A DNA stretch of 64,000 nucleotides from Rivibacter sp049446155 (GCF_049446155.1 NZ_JBMSEE010000003.1:186001-250000); one strand, 5' to 3'; counted from the first letter of the stretch, positions 24,141-35,200 are shown. Program-made: numbers and translations. Notes: generated from the sequence alone by a model not told the origin.

Positions 24141-26615
24141 ATGCCCATCTGGCTGCGCCGGACGCTGATCGCCCTTGCCGCCGTCGTGGCGCTCGTCGCC
24201 GTGGCCGCGGCCTGGCTCGTCGCGAGCTTCGATGGCGAGCGCAGCAAGCGCCTGGCGATCGACTGGATGCGCGAGCACCACCAGCGGGAGCTGACGATCG
24301 ACGGTCCGGTGCGCCTGACGTTGCTGCCGGTGGGCATGGCGGTGTCGAAGCTGCGGCTGAGCGAGCACCAGCGCCCGAAGGACACGTTCGCGACGGCGGA
24401 GTCGGCCGAACTCTCGCTGCGCCTGTGGCCGCTGCTGACCGAACGGCGGCTCGCGATCGACCACGTCAGCGCCCGCGGGGTGCGCGCGGTCTACCTGCGC
24501 GACGCGCAGGGCCGGCGCAACATCGACGACCTCGTCGGCGGCCGCGACGCGGCGCCCGCACCGCGCAGCGATACCGACGCCGACAGCGACGCCAAGCGTG
24601 GCATCGGCATCGATGCCGAGCGCATCGCGATCAGTGACGTGCAGCTCACGGTGCGCGACGCGTTGGCCGGCATCGACGGCCGCTTCGACATCGAACAGCT
24701 GACGAGCGGGCGTCTCGCCGCCGGCGCGACCTCGCCGCTGAGCTTCGCCGGCCGGGTTCTGCTCAACGAACCCAAGGTCGATGCGCGCGCAACGCTCGAG
24801 GCGCGCATCGGCCTCGCGATGGCGCCGGGCCAAGCGGTGAAACTGCGCCTCGACGACGCGCGGCTCGCGCTGGCCGGACGCGGCGCGGGCTTCGAGGCGC
24901 TCGATGCCCGCCTCGAAGCGGCGGCGCTGTCGTACGACGGCGCCGCGAACGCGCTCGCCGCCGAGCGCGCCAGGCTCACGCTCAGCGGCAGCCGGGCCGG
25001 CGTCACGTTCAAGGACTCGACGCTGGCCTTCGATCGCCTTGCTTTCGATCCGCAGCGCCGCGCGCTCGCGCTCGAGAAGCTCGCCGCGCGGCTGACCGGC
25101 CGCATCGGCGCCGACGCGTTCGACGCCCGGATCGGCTGGCCGGCGCTCCAGGTCAGTGGCGAGCGCCTCCAGGGCGGCCCGCTGGGCGGCGACATCCGGC
25201 TCGACGGCGCGACGCGCAAGCTGCAGCTCGCGCTGTCGTCGCAGCCGCCCGCGGGCAGCTTCGAGCGCATCGACGTGCCGGGCCTGAAGCTGCGCATCAC
25301 CGGCGAGTTCAACGGCCAGCGCGTGCAAGGCGAACTGGCGAGCCGGCTGGCGCTGAAGCCCGAGCCCTGGGCCGTCGCGCTCGACGGCGCGCAGCTCGCG
25401 GTCACGTTCAGCGCACCCACGCCGGCGCCGCTTCAGCTGCGTGCCGAGGGCACGCTGAATGCCGACGCCCAACGCGCCGCGGCGCGACTGGCCGGCACGT
25501 TCAACGAGCAGCGCTTCGAGCTGCAGGCCGATGCCGCGCTCGGCGGCGCGCGAGCGCGCGTCGATGCCAAGGCGCGCTTCGACGGACTCGATCTCACGCG
25601 CTTCGTGGCCGCGCGCTCGCCAGCGCCAGCCGCCTCGGGGGCGGCGCCGGCCGACGCGCCGGTGGACCTGTCTGCATTGAAGGCCTTCGACGGCCGTCTC
25701 GAGTTGCGCGCCGGCAAGCTGGTCTACCCGCCCTACCGCATCGACGACGCCCAATTCGTCGCCACCGTGCGCGACGGCGTGCTCGACGTCACGCGGCTGG
25801 CGGGCCGCTCGTGGGGCGGACAGTTCGCCGGCACGGCGCGCGCCGACGCCAACACGCGCCGGCTCGGCCTGGATTTCAATGCGGACAACGTCGACCTGCG
25901 CGCCTTGCTGAGCGATGTCGCGCGCTACGAGCGGCTCGAAGGCCGCGGGCGCCTGAACGCCCGCCTGCAGACGGGCGGCGCGAGCGTCTCGCAGCTGCGC
26001 ACGGCGCTCGACGGCCGCGCCGCGTTCTCGGTGCGCGACGGCGCCTTGCGCGGCATCAACCTCGCGAAGACGCTGCGCCAGTGGCGTTCGGCGATCGCGC
26101 TCACGCGAGCCGGCGGTCAGGACGCGCGGCAGACCGGCAACAACGAGGAGCGCACCGACTTCACAGAGCTCTCGGCGAGCTTCGACATCGCCAACGGCAT
26201 CGCGCGCAGCAAGGACCTGGTCGCCAAGAGCCCGTTCCTGCGCGTGGGCGGCGAGGGCAGCATCGACCTCGTGCGCTCGCGCATCGACTACCTCGCGCGC
26301 GCCACCGTGACCGGCACGGACCAAGGCCAGGGCGGCCCCGAGCTGGCGATGCTCAAGGGCATGACGGTGCCGATCGAGCTCAGCGGGCCGCTGGCTTCGG
26401 TCGACTACCGCGTGCGCTGGAGCGCGGTCAGCGCCGAGCTGGTCGCGCGCGCGGCGCCGGCAGTGATCGGCGGTCGGGCCGGCGAGGCGCTCAGGGGCAT
26501 CGTGCCCGGTGCCGCACCGCCGGCGGCCTCGGGCGCGTCGGCGCCGGCGAAGTCGCCCGAGCAGCAGCTCAAGGAGCGTGCCCGCGAACGCCTCAAGGAC
26601 CTGCTCGGGAAATAG
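24141..26615 (+). CDS. AsmA family protein
   Basis: An 824-aa envelope protein with one N-terminal membrane anchor (residues about 8-29, LIALAAVVALVAVAAAWLV) and a very long periplasmic beta-rich domain. The start (VASFDGERSKRLAIDWMREHH) and the C-terminal AsmA_2 part (GRAAFSVRDGALRGINLAKTL, LRVGGEGSIDLVRSRIDY) are family hallmarks. AsmA-like proteins are modelled as bridge-like phospholipid carriers between the membranes; in E. coli AsmA affects outer-membrane assembly. A Pro/Ala-rich tail ends the protein. The ATG at 24141 is the only reasonable start. The MOSC gene follows after 25 bp on the same strand. Confidence 0.9.
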   Translation: MPIWLRRTLIALAAVVALVAVAAAWLVASFDGERSKRLAIDWMREHHQRELTIDGPVRLTLLPVGMAVSKLRLSEHQRPKDTFATAESAELSLRLWPLLTERRLAIDHVSARGVRAVYLRDAQGRRNIDDLVGGRDAAPAPRSDTDADSDAKRGIGIDAERIAISDVQLTVRDALAGIDGRFDIEQLTSGRLAAGATSPLSFAGRVLLNEPKVDARATLEARIGLAMAPGQAVKLRLDDARLALAGRGAGFEALDARLEAAALSYDGAANALAAERARLTLSGSRAGVTFKDSTLAFDRLAFDPQRRALALEKLAARLTGRIGADAFDARIGWPALQVSGERLQGGPLGGDIRLDGATRKLQLALSSQPPAGSFERIDVPGLKLRITGEFNGQRVQGELASRLALKPEPWAVALDGAQLAVTFSAPTPAPLQLRAEGTLNADAQRAAARLAGTFNEQRFELQADAALGGARARVDAKARFDGLDLTRFVAARSPAPAASGAAPADAPVDLSALKAFDGRLELRAGKLVYPPYRIDDAQFVATVRDGVLDVTRLAGRSWGGQFAGTARADANTRRLGLDFNADNVDLRALLSDVARYERLEGRGRLNARLQTGGASVSQLRTALDGRAAFSVRDGALRGINLAKTLRQWRSAIALTRAGGQDARQTGNNEERTDFTELSASFDIANGIARSKDLVAKSPFLRVGGEGSIDLVRSRIDYLARATVTGTDQGQGGPELAMLKGMTVPIELSGPLASVDYRVRWSAVSAELVARAAPAVIGGRAGEALRGIVPGAAPPAASGASAPAKSPEQQLKERARERLKDLLGK

Positions 26616-26640
26616 CGCGACGCCCTTCGATAATGGCCCG

Positions 26641-27531
26641 ATGACCGATACCGTCGCGATCCGGGTCGCCTCGCTGCACCTGCACCCCGTCAAGTCCTGC
26701 GCTGCCGTCGACGTGCGCGAGGCGCTGCTCACCGAGACCGGCTTCGATCTCGATCGCCAGTGGATGGTGGTCGACGAGCACGGCGAGTTCCTGAGCCAGC
26801 GCGAGCTGCCGCGCCTCGCGCTGGTCAGGCCGCAACTGCGCGCGGCCGACGTGATCCTGCGCGCGCCCGGCATGCTGGCGCTGCACCTCGCGCTCGACGC
26901 GGTCGACCAGCCGCTCGACGTGAAGGTCTGGAAGGACCGTCTGCCGGCCTGGGACATGGGCGCGCTCGCCGCGCAGTGGTTCAGCGACTTCCTCGGCCGC
27001 CCGGTGCGGCTGGCGCGCTTCGATCCCGAGCAGCGGCGCCTGTCCAACAAGAAGTGGACCGGCGAGATCGATGCGCTCAACGCCTTCTCCGACGGCTACC
27101 CGATCCTGGTGTGCTCCAGCGGCGCGCTCGAGGCGCTCAACGAGCGCCTGGCCGCCAAGGGCCGCGCGGCGGTGACGATGGCGCGCTTTCGGCCCAACCT
27201 CGTGATCGACGGCGACGACGAGGCGCTGCGCGAGCATCTGGAAGACCATGTCGGCGAACTGCGCTTCGCGACCGCCGACGGCCCGGTGGTGCTGCGGCTC
27301 GTGAAGCCCTGCTCGCGCTGCCCGATCCCCGACGTCGACCCGGCCACCGGCGTGCCCGACGGCGAGGCCGGCATCGCACCCGGCGCGACCGTGAGCGACG
27401 TGCTCGCAAGCTACCGCGCCGATGCGCGGCTCGAAGGCGCGATCACCTTCGGCATGAACGCGGTGATCGTCGAAGGATTCGAGCGCGTGCTGCGCGTGGG
27501 CGACGCGGGCGAGGCGACGCTGAGCTTCTGA
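26641..27531 (+). CDS. MOSC domain-containing protein (YcbX/mARC-like)
   Basis: A 296-aa molybdenum-cofactor enzyme of the YcbX/mARC type, predicted to reduce N-hydroxylated compounds. The N-terminal beta-barrel domain (about 1-125) contains LHLHPVKSC and GFDLDRQWMVVDEHGEFLSQRE. The MOSC domain (about 140-290) carries FRPNLVI and the cysteine motif KPCSRCPIPDVD, whose cysteine would bind molybdenum. YcbX proteins often have a C-terminal 2Fe-2S domain, which is missing here, so electrons must come from a separate reductase. A GATAAT box lies at 26628-26633, just before the ATG. It is convergent with the pirin gene (7 bp between stops). Confidence 0.88.
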   Translation: MTDTVAIRVASLHLHPVKSCAAVDVREALLTETGFDLDRQWMVVDEHGEFLSQRELPRLALVRPQLRAADVILRAPGMLALHLALDAVDQPLDVKVWKDRLPAWDMGALAAQWFSDFLGRPVRLARFDPEQRRLSNKKWTGEIDALNAFSDGYPILVCSSGALEALNERLAAKGRAAVTMARFRPNLVIDGDDEALREHLEDHVGELRFATADGPVVLRLVKPCSRCPIPDVDPATGVPDGEAGIAPGATVSDVLASYRADARLEGAITFGMNAVIVEGFERVLRVGDAGEATLSF

Positions 27532-27538
27532 AGAAGGC

Positions 27539-28411
27539 TCAGAACCGCCGCTCGGGCAGCGGGATGAACTCGATCTCGTCGCCCGGCACCTTGGGGAAAC
27601 GCCCCGCGGCCCAGTCGTCGGCCGCCTGTTCGATGCGCTCCTTGCGGCTGGAGACGAAGTTCCACCACATGTGGCGATGCCCCAGCGGCGCGCCGCCGAC
27701 CAGCGCGACACGCGCGCCGACCGGCGCCGCGAGCGTGGGCGTGCTGCCGGGCGCGAGCACCGCCAGGTGCTGCGGCTCGACGGTCTCGCCGTCGAGCGTG
27801 ACAGGCGCATCGACCGCGTAGACCGCGCGCTGCTCGGCCGCGTCGGGCAGCACGATCGAGGCCCCGGCCGGCAGCGCCATCTCGAGGTAGAGCGTCGGCG
27901 AGCGCTGCGGCACCGGCGAGCGCCGGCCGAAGGCCTCGCCGATCAGCACGCGCACCGCGACGCCGTTCACCGCGGCCTGCGGGATCGCGTCGGCCGCGAC
28001 ATGGTGGAACTCGGGCGCCATCTCCTCGTCGGCCTCGGGCAGCGCGAGCCACAGCTGCAGGCCGTGGCTCGTGCGCGCGACGCTGCGCAGATCGTCGGGC
28101 GTGCGCTCGGAATGCACGACGCCGCGCCCGCCGATCATCAGGTTGATCGCGCCGGGCTCGATGCGCTGCACGACGCCGGTGGAGTCGCGATGCATCATCG
28201 CGCCCTCGAAGAGATAGGTCACGGTCGCCAGGCCGATGTGCGGATGCGGGCGCACGTCGTGGTTGTCCGCCGGCTGCGCGGTGACCGGGCCCATGTGGTC
28301 GAAGAACACGAACGGTCCGACCGCGCGCTGCGCGGCGGCGGGCAGCAGCCGACGCACGGTGAAACCGCCGCCGAGATCCTTGGTGTGGGGCTTGAGCTGC
28401 AGCAAGGCCAT
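27539..28411 (-). CDS. pirin family protein
   Basis: A 290-aa bicupin. The N-terminal pirin domain has the iron-binding pattern: HPHIGLATVTYLFEG, HRDSTG and RGVVHSE, which supply histidines and glutamate for a single metal. The C-terminal cupin is degenerate. Pirins of this type can act as quercetin dioxygenase-like enzymes or as redox/transcription modulators; the role here is unknown. The start at 28411 (MALLQLKPHTKDLGGGF) is preferred over an upstream in-frame codon because it gives the normal pirin N-terminus. It is divergent from ychF, with 110 bp between the two starts. Confidence 0.9.
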   Translation of the reverse strand: MALLQLKPHTKDLGGGFTVRRLLPAAAQRAVGPFVFFDHMGPVTAQPADNHDVRPHPHIGLATVTYLFEGAMMHRDSTGVVQRIEPGAINLMIGGRGVVHSERTPDDLRSVARTSHGLQLWLALPEADEEMAPEFHHVAADAIPQAAVNGVAVRVLIGEAFGRRSPVPQRSPTLYLEMALPAGASIVLPDAAEQRAVYAVDAPVTLDGETVEPQHLAVLAPGSTPTLAAPVGARVALVGGAPLGHRHMWWNFVSSRKERIEQAADDWAAGRFPKVPGDEIEFIPLPERRF

Positions 28412-28521
28412 GGGTGTGCTCCGGGTATCGGTGGTCCGAGGCCAGGATAGCCGCCCCAACTAAAATCCGCCGTTTCCCCGCGCGTTCTTCGCGTTTTTCC
28501 ACGCCAAAGATCGGATCCGCC

Positions 28522-29616
<1,095 letters not shown>

Positions 29617-29727
29617 CAGCGCACAAACTTGCTGTGCGCGGCCGCGACAGCGCCGCCATAAAGCCCCGGCGAACGCAGCGCCGATGCTAGGCTCGCGGAC
29701 CACGCCCACGCGCGGTCCGACGCCTCC

Positions 29728-32700
29728 ATGTCCAGCAGCACCGACTCCGCCGCCCCCGCCTCGCACGATGCGCCTGTGCCGCTGCTGCAGGCCTTCGTCG
29801 GCACGGCCATCGCGTATGCGCTGACGGGCCTGTTGGCGATGGGGCTGGCGATCCCGCCGGGCTATGCGTCGCCGCTGTATCCGGCGACCGGCATCGCGCT
29901 CGTCGCGGTGCTGCGCTACGGCATGCGGGTCGCGCCGGCCGTGCTGCTCGGCTCGTTCGCGGTCAACCTGGGCCTGGGACTCGAACGCGGGCTGGCCGGC
30001 TGGTCGGCCTTTGCGCTGCCGACGTGGATCGGCATCGGCGCGATGCTCCAGGCGATGGCCGGCGCGGCGCTTGCGCGGCGCTTCGTGCGCCAGCCGCTGA
30101 CGCTCGACGCGCCCGCCGACATCGGCTACTTCTTCGGCCTGGCCGGCATGTCCGCGTGCCTGATCAACGCGAGCTGGGCGACGCTCGGGCTGCTGGCCAG
30201 CGGCACGATCCACACCGCCGAGGTGCCCGCGAACTGGGGCACCTGGTGGGTCGGCGACACCCTGGGCGTGATGATCGCCGGGCCGATCGCGCTGACGCTG
30301 GTGGGCCAGCCGCGCGAAGCCTGGGCACCGCGGCGCGGCACGGTCGCGCTGCCGCTGCTCGTGACCACCGTCTTGCTGGCGCTCGCCGTGAACCAGGTCA
30401 ACCGCTGGGCCGACCAGCGCGAGCAGGCCGCCTTCGAGCGCGACGCGATCGGCGCCGCCCGCACGATCGCGCTGCGCCTGGCCTCGCATGTCGACGCGCT
30501 GGAAGGCGCGCGCAGCCTCTTCCTCGGCTCGGAAGACGTCAACCGCGAGGAGTTCCAGCGCGCGAGCAGCAGCTGGGTCCGGCGCCTGCCGTCGCTGCAG
30601 GCGATCGGCTGGCACCAGCGCGTCCCGCGCTCGCAGGTCGAGGCGTTCGAGATGCAAGGCCGCATCGACGGCCACATCAACTTCAAGGTGTTCCAGCGCG
30701 ACGCGGCGATCGCCAGCGGCGACGACGAGGTCATCGCGATGCGCTTCGTCGAGCCGGAAGAGCGCAACGCCGCCGCGCTGGGCGTCAACGTGCTCTCGAT
30801 CCCCGCCTCGCGCGAGGCGATCGCGCGCGCCGTCGCGAGCGACGAGGCGGTCGCCAGCCGCGCCTTTCGCCTCACGCAGGAGACGGCCACGCAGACCGGC
30901 GTGGTGGTCTACGAGCCGGTGCGGCACGCCGCCCCGCCCGGCGAAAAGGGCGAGCTGCGCGGCCTGGTCTTCGTCACGCTGCGCATGGACGACGCCTTGC
31001 GCGCGATGCGCGAGGGCCTGCCCGCCTACCTGCAGATCTGCCTGGTCGACCTCGACGACCTGCACGACGGCCATCCGCTGCGCCTGTCCGGGCCGCCCGG
31101 CTGCGAGCGCCAGGGCGCGACGTCGCTGCGCGACCACCGGCTGACCCTGCCCTTCGCCGGTCGGCGCTGGGAAGCGCGCATCGCGGCCTCGCCGAGCGCC
31201 GTGCAGGGCGCGCCGGGCGGCGACCGCGGCACCGCGTGGCTGTTCTCGCTGTCGGGCCTGGCGGCCGCGGCGATGATGGGCGCGCTGCTTCTGACGGTCA
31301 CCGGGCGCACGCGCCGCATCGAATCGGCCGTGCAGGAGCGCACCGGGCAGCTGCGCGAGCAGATCGCCGAGCGCGAACAGGCCGAGGCGGCGCTGCGCAT
31401 CAGCGAGCAGCGCTTTCGGAGCATCTTCAACTCGGTGCCGCTGGGCGTGGTCTACACCGACCTCGAGGGCCGCATCGATCAGTTCAACGAGTCCTTCCGG
31501 CAGCTGCTGCAGCGCCCGGACCATGCGCTCACCGGCCATGGCATGGCCGAGTTCACGCATGCCGACGACCGCACCGAGGACGCGCGCCTGCGCGCGGCGC
31601 TGGCCAGCGGCGAGATGCCGGTCGTGCGGCGCCGCAAGCGGCTGCTGCGGCCCGACGGCGCGCCGTTCTGGGTCGAGGCCACCGTGACGCCGCTGCGCGC
31701 CGACGGCGAGCCCGCGCGCCTGGTTGCCGTGATCGAGGACATCAGCGAGCACCTGCGGCTCGAGGCCGCCGAACGCGACCGCGACCGCGCCGAGGCGGCC
31801 AACCGCGCCAAGGACGAGTTCCTCTCGCGCATGAGCCACGAGCTGCGCACGCCGCTGAACGCGATGCTCGGCTTCGCGCAGCTGCTGGGCATGGACCGAC
31901 AGCAGCCGCTGGGCGCGCGCCAGGCCGACTGGGTGAGCCAGATCCAGCATGCCGGCTGGCACCTGCTGGAGATGATCAACGAGGTGCTCGACCTGTCACG
32001 CATCGAGTCCGGCACGCTGGCGCTGCGCATCGAGCCGCAGCCGATCTCGCCGCTGCTCGACGCGGTGCTGTCGATGGTCGAGGTGCAGGCGCGCGCGCGC
32101 GACATCTCGCTGATGCAGCGCGCCTCGTTCGGCAACGACGCGCGCGTGCTCGGCGACGCGACGCGCCTGCGCCAGGTGCTGCTGAACCTGCTGTCCAACG
32201 CGATCAAGTACAACCGCGAAGGCGGTTCGGTGCTGCTGTCGGCGCGCGTGCGCGAAGAGTCCGGCCTGGGCCGCCCGGCGCTGGAGGTCGCGGTCAGCGA
32301 CACCGGCCTGGGCCTGACCGACTCGCAGCTCGCCCATCTGTTCGAGCCCTTCAACCGGCTCGGCCGCGAAGGCAGCGGCACCGAGGGCACCGGCATCGGC
32401 CTGGTGATCAGCAAGCTGCTCGTCGAGCGCATGGGCGGCACGCTGGGCGTCTCCAGCGAGGCCGGCCGCGGCTCGACCTTCACGGTGCTGCTGCCGCTGG
32501 CCGAGCGCGGCGACGACGAGCGCGCCGCGACCGAGCCGGCCGCGCTCGCCGAGCCCGATTACCACGCGCGCCATGTGCTCTACATCGAGGACAACGAGGT
32601 CAACATCGAGATCATGCGCGGCATGCTCGCGCAGCGCCCGCAGGTCAAGCTCGACATCGCGCGCACCGGACTCGACGGCCTGGCGGCCGTGCGCACCGCG

Positions 32701-32964
32701 CCGCCCGACCTGGTGCTGCTCGACATCAACCTGCCCGACATCGACGGCCTCACGCTGCTCACGCACCTGCAGTCGGACCCCGGCACCGCGACGATCCCGG
32801 TCGTGATCGTCTCGGCCGACGCGATGCCGGCACAGATCGCCAAGGCGCTCGCGGCCGGCGCGCGCCACTACCTCACCAAGCCGGTCGCCGCGCCGACCTT
32901 GCTGGGCGTGATCGACGAGTGGCTGCAGCAGGCGGACACACGCTTCGACTCAAGGTTCAGCTGA
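29728..32964 (+). CDS. hybrid sensor histidine kinase (MASE1-CHASE-PAS-HisKA-HATPase-REC)
   Basis: A 1078-aa orphan signalling protein. It has an eight-helix MASE1 membrane domain (about 20-205, PLYPATGIALVAVLRYG and WGTWWVGDTLGVMIAGP), then a periplasmic CHASE domain (about 234-425, VNREEFQRASSSWVRRLPSL and SIPASREAIARA). A membrane helix follows at about 510-530, then a coiled-coil linker and a PAS domain (about 556-675). HisKA has phospho-acceptor H704 in MSHELRTPLN, the HATPase shows LLSNAIKYN and GTGIGLVISKLLVERMGG, and the receiver has phospho-acceptor D999 in LLDINLPD. No output domain or Hpt is encoded alongside, so a phosphorelay partner must be elsewhere. The stop is followed directly by a dispersed GC palindrome. 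Confidence 0.93.
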   Translation: MSSSTDSAAPASHDAPVPLLQAFVGTAIAYALTGLLAMGLAIPPGYASPLYPATGIALVAVLRYGMRVAPAVLLGSFAVNLGLGLERGLAGWSAFALPTWIGIGAMLQAMAGAALARRFVRQPLTLDAPADIGYFFGLAGMSACLINASWATLGLLASGTIHTAEVPANWGTWWVGDTLGVMIAGPIALTLVGQPREAWAPRRGTVALPLLVTTVLLALAVNQVNRWADQREQAAFERDAIGAARTIALRLASHVDALEGARSLFLGSEDVNREEFQRASSSWVRRLPSLQAIGWHQRVPRSQVEAFEMQGRIDGHINFKVFQRDAAIASGDDEVIAMRFVEPEERNAAALGVNVLSIPASREAIARAVASDEAVASRAFRLTQETATQTGVVVYEPVRHAAPPGEKGELRGLVFVTLRMDDALRAMREGLPAYLQICLVDLDDLHDGHPLRLSGPPGCERQGATSLRDHRLTLPFAGRRWEARIAASPSAVQGAPGGDRGTAWLFSLSGLAAAAMMGALLLTVTGRTRRIESAVQERTGQLREQIAEREQAEAALRISEQRFRSIFNSVPLGVVYTDLEGRIDQFNESFRQLLQRPDHALTGHGMAEFTHADDRTEDARLRAALASGEMPVVRRRKRLLRPDGAPFWVEATVTPLRADGEPARLVAVIEDISEHLRLEAAERDRDRAEAANRAKDEFLSRMSHELRTPLNAMLGFAQLLGMDRQQPLGARQADWVSQIQHAGWHLLEMINEVLDLSRIESGTLALRIEPQPISPLLDAVLSMVEVQARARDISLMQRASFGNDARVLGDATRLRQVLLNLLSNAIKYNREGGSVLLSARVREESGLGRPALEVAVSDTGLGLTDSQLAHLFEPFNRLGREGSGTEGTGIGLVISKLLVERMGGTLGVSSEAGRGSTFTVLLPLAERGDDERAATEPAALAEPDYHARHVLYIEDNEVNIEIMRGMLAQRPQVKLDIARTGLDGLAAVRTAPPDLVLLDINLPDIDGLTLLTHLQSDPGTATIPVVIVSADAMPAQIAKALAAGARHYLTKPVAAPTLLGVIDEWLQQADTRFDSRFS

Positions 32965-33003
32965 CCCCCACGCTCGCTATCGCTCGCTGCCCCCGAGGGG
33001 GCC
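32965..33003. repeat. dispersed GC-rich palindromic repeat, single copy
   Basis: CCCCCACGCTCGCTATCG is followed by GCTGCCCCCGAGGGGGC. It is the same element as the units at 21931-22140, here alone, starting at the base after the hybrid kinase stop. It could form a hairpin between two convergent genes. Confidence 0.75.
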
Positions 33004-33075
33004 CTTGCTGAGGACCGGCGAAGCCGGATCCGCGCAAGACCTGGTGAACCCCTACTTGCCGCGTTCGGTACGTCG

Positions 33076-34488
33076 CTAAATGGCTACCGGGGGGAACACC
33101 ACGCTCACGCGCAGCCCCGCACCGTCCAGCGCCTCGCCGAGTTCGACGTGCGCGCCGTGGGCGGTGGCGATGTCGTGCACGATCGCCAGGCCCAGGCCGC
33201 TGCCGGTGCCAGGTGAGCCGGGCGCGCGGTAGAAGCGCTCGAAGACGCGCTGGCGCTCGTCGGGCGCGATGCCCGGACCGTTGTCCTCGACCTCGATCCA
33301 CGGACAACCCTCGCGCAAGCCGGTGCGCACGGTGATGCGTGCCGCGCTGCCGTCGGCGCGCGGGTGCGGCCCGGCGTACTCCAGCGCGTTGTGGACCAGG
33401 TTGCCCAGCAGCTCGCGCAGCAGCGCCGCGCGCCCGCGCACCGGCGCGGATTCGAGCTGGAACCCGAGGTCGGCGCCGCGCTGCAGCGCGCGCGGTACCC
33501 AGTCCTGCGCGGCCTCCTGCGCCACGGCCTTGAGGTCCAGCGGCTCGAGGCCGGCCGAATCGCGCGGGCTCGCCTCGGCGCGCGCCATCGCGAGCAGCTG
33601 GTCGGCCAGGCGCGCCGCGCGTTCGGCGCCGCGGTGCAGGCGCCGCAGCGTCGCGTCGATCTCGGGCGCGTGCGGCTCCAGCACCGCGAGCTCGGACTCG
33701 GTGCGCAAGGCGGTCAGCGGGGTGCGCAGCTGGTGGGCCGCGTCGGCGATGAAGTGGCGCTGGCGCGCGGCCGCCTCGCCGAGGCGGCGCAGCAGCTGGT
33801 TGATCGCGTCGATCAGCGGCCGCACCTCGCTGGGCACGCCATGCGCCCCGAGCGGGCGCAGGTCATCGAGCGTGCGTTCGGCGAGTTCACGGTTGACCGA
33901 GCGCAGCGGCCGCAGCGCGAGCGTCGCGACGGCCCAGATCGCGATCGCGAACGCGACCGCCGAGGCGATCGAGAACAGCGCGGTCGAGCGCACCGCGCTG
34001 GCGCGCGCGAGGTCGCGCCGGCCCAGCGTCTCGGCCACGCGCACGCGGCAATTGGGCAAGCTGCCGCATTCGACGGCCATGTCGACGATGCGCACCGCCT
34101 CGCCATCGAGCCGGGCATCGAAGGCGCGGTGCGACAGCCCGGGCAGCGCGGATCGAGGCAGCGCGGCCAGCGGCGCGTCGCCGGCGATCGGTCGGCCCTC
34201 GCCGTCGAGCACCGCGTAGTAGATGCGCTCGGTCTGGCTGGCTCGCAGCATGGCCTCGGCCTGCGCACCGATGGCCCGCGCCGGCGGTCGGCCCTCGGCC
34301 ACGGCCGCGCCGATCTGCTCGCCGATCGCGTAGGCGGTGTCGGCCAGCACCTGGTCGAACAGCGCCTCCGCGCGCGCGATCTCCTCCTGCGCGTCGAACC
34401 AGACGCGCACGGGCGCGATGACGAGGATCAGCATGCCGGCCGCGGCCAGCAGCTTGGCCCGCAGGCTCTTCAGCAGCGGCAGCGGCAT
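33076..34488 (-). CDS. sensor histidine kinase, TctE/QseC type
   Basis: A 470-aa inner-membrane kinase paired with the regulator gene just upstream. It has an N-terminal helix (LLAAAGMLILVIAPVRVWF), a periplasmic sensor of the two-component N-terminal type (about 30-165) with two cysteines (ECGSLPNC), and a second helix (ALFSIASAVAFAIAIWAVATLAL). A HAMP region follows, then HisKA with H252 in DAAHQLRTPLTAL, the N-box LLGNLVHNALEYA, G1 DNGPGIAPDE and G2 GSGLGLAIVHDIA. The ATG at 34488 is 31 bp after the regulator's stop. TctE kinases usually respond to tricarboxylates, but no tctCBA genes lie nearby, so the signal is unknown. Confidence 0.9.
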   Translation of the reverse strand: MPLPLLKSLRAKLLAAAGMLILVIAPVRVWFDAQEEIARAEALFDQVLADTAYAIGEQIGAAVAEGRPPARAIGAQAEAMLRASQTERIYYAVLDGEGRPIAGDAPLAALPRSALPGLSHRAFDARLDGEAVRIVDMAVECGSLPNCRVRVAETLGRRDLARASAVRSTALFSIASAVAFAIAIWAVATLALRPLRSVNRELAERTLDDLRPLGAHGVPSEVRPLIDAINQLLRRLGEAAARQRHFIADAAHQLRTPLTALRTESELAVLEPHAPEIDATLRRLHRGAERAARLADQLLAMARAEASPRDSAGLEPLDLKAVAQEAAQDWVPRALQRGADLGFQLESAPVRGRAALLRELLGNLVHNALEYAGPHPRADGSAARITVRTGLREGCPWIEVEDNGPGIAPDERQRVFERFYRAPGSPGTGSGLGLAIVHDIATAHGAHVELGEALDGAGLRVSVVFPPVAI

Positions 34489-34519
34489 GGCGGCGAACGG
34501 AGCGCGCGTAGAGAGCCGC

Positions 34520-35200
34520 TCAGCGCGCCGCCGCGCCGTTGTCCTCGACGAGGTAGCCGAAGCCGCGCACCGCGCGGATGCGCAGCCCGGCCGGCTCGAT
34601 CTTGGGCCGCAGGCGCGAGACATAGACCTCGACCGCGTTCTCCGACAGCGCGTCGTCCCAGCCGCTGATGGCCTGCAGGATCTGCTCCTTGCCGACCACG
34701 TGGCCGACACGCCCGAGCAGGAACTCGAGCACCGACCATTCGCGCGCCGAGAGCTCGAGCGGCTCTTCGCCGATCCAGGCGCGACGCGCGGTGAGGTCCA
34801 TCTTCAGGCCGCCCATCGCGAGCACGCTGCCCTGGCGTGCCTGGTGCCGGCGCGTGAGCACACGCACGCGGGCGATCAGCTCGGCCAGCGCGAAGGGCTT
34901 CACCAGGTAGTCGTCGGCGCCGGCCTCGAGGCCCTGGACGCGGTCTTCGATGGAATCGCGCGCAGTGAGCATCAGCACCGGCGTCTCCAGGCCCTGCTCG
35001 CGCACGCGGCGCAGGGTCTCGAAGCCGTCGATGCCGGCCAGGCCGATGTCAAGGATGAGCAGGTCGTACGGGTCGGCCTTCAACGAGGCGGGAACGGGCT
35101 CGCCGCGCGCAGTGTGGTCGACCTCCCAGCCCTGCGAGCGCAGGGCGCGGGCGGTGGACTCGGCCAACGCGGGATCGTCTTCGACGAGCAGGATGTGCAT
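34520..35200 (-). CDS. response regulator, OmpR/TctD type
   Basis: A 226-aa transcription factor. The receiver domain (1-120) has the acidic pair E7/D8/D9, phospho-acceptor D51 in LLILDIGLAG, T in LMLTARD and K in DYLVKPF. The winged-helix DNA-binding domain (about 130-225) has ELSAREWSVLEFLLGRVGHVVGKEQI and ENAVEVYVSRLRPKIE, followed by the RAVRGFGYLVE wing. The start at 35200 (MHILLVEDD) is the normal one; an in-frame ATG at 35257 would add 19 unusual residues. It is first in a two-gene operon with its kinase. It is divergent from the chemoreceptor gene, with a 320-bp spacer between them. Confidence 0.92.
   Translation of the reverse strand: MHILLVEDDPALAESTARALRSQGWEVDHTARGEPVPASLKADPYDLLILDIGLAGIDGFETLRRVREQGLETPVLMLTARDSIEDRVQGLEAGADDYLVKPFALAELIARVRVLTRRHQARQGSVLAMGGLKMDLTARRAWIGEEPLELSAREWSVLEFLLGRVGHVVGKEQILQAISGWDDALSENAVEVYVSRLRPKIEPAGLRIRAVRGFGYLVEDNGAAAR

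Noticed and set aside
22926..27080. A 1384-residue minus-strand frame across AsmA, MOSC and the UbiH-like gene
   Set aside because: Only 22926-24080 has family motifs. The upstream part is antisense to AsmA and MOSC on the plus strand.
33339..34668. Open frames on the plus strand opposite the TctE-like kinase
   Set aside because: Arg/Gly/Ala-rich shadows. The minus strand carries all histidine-kinase boxes in order.
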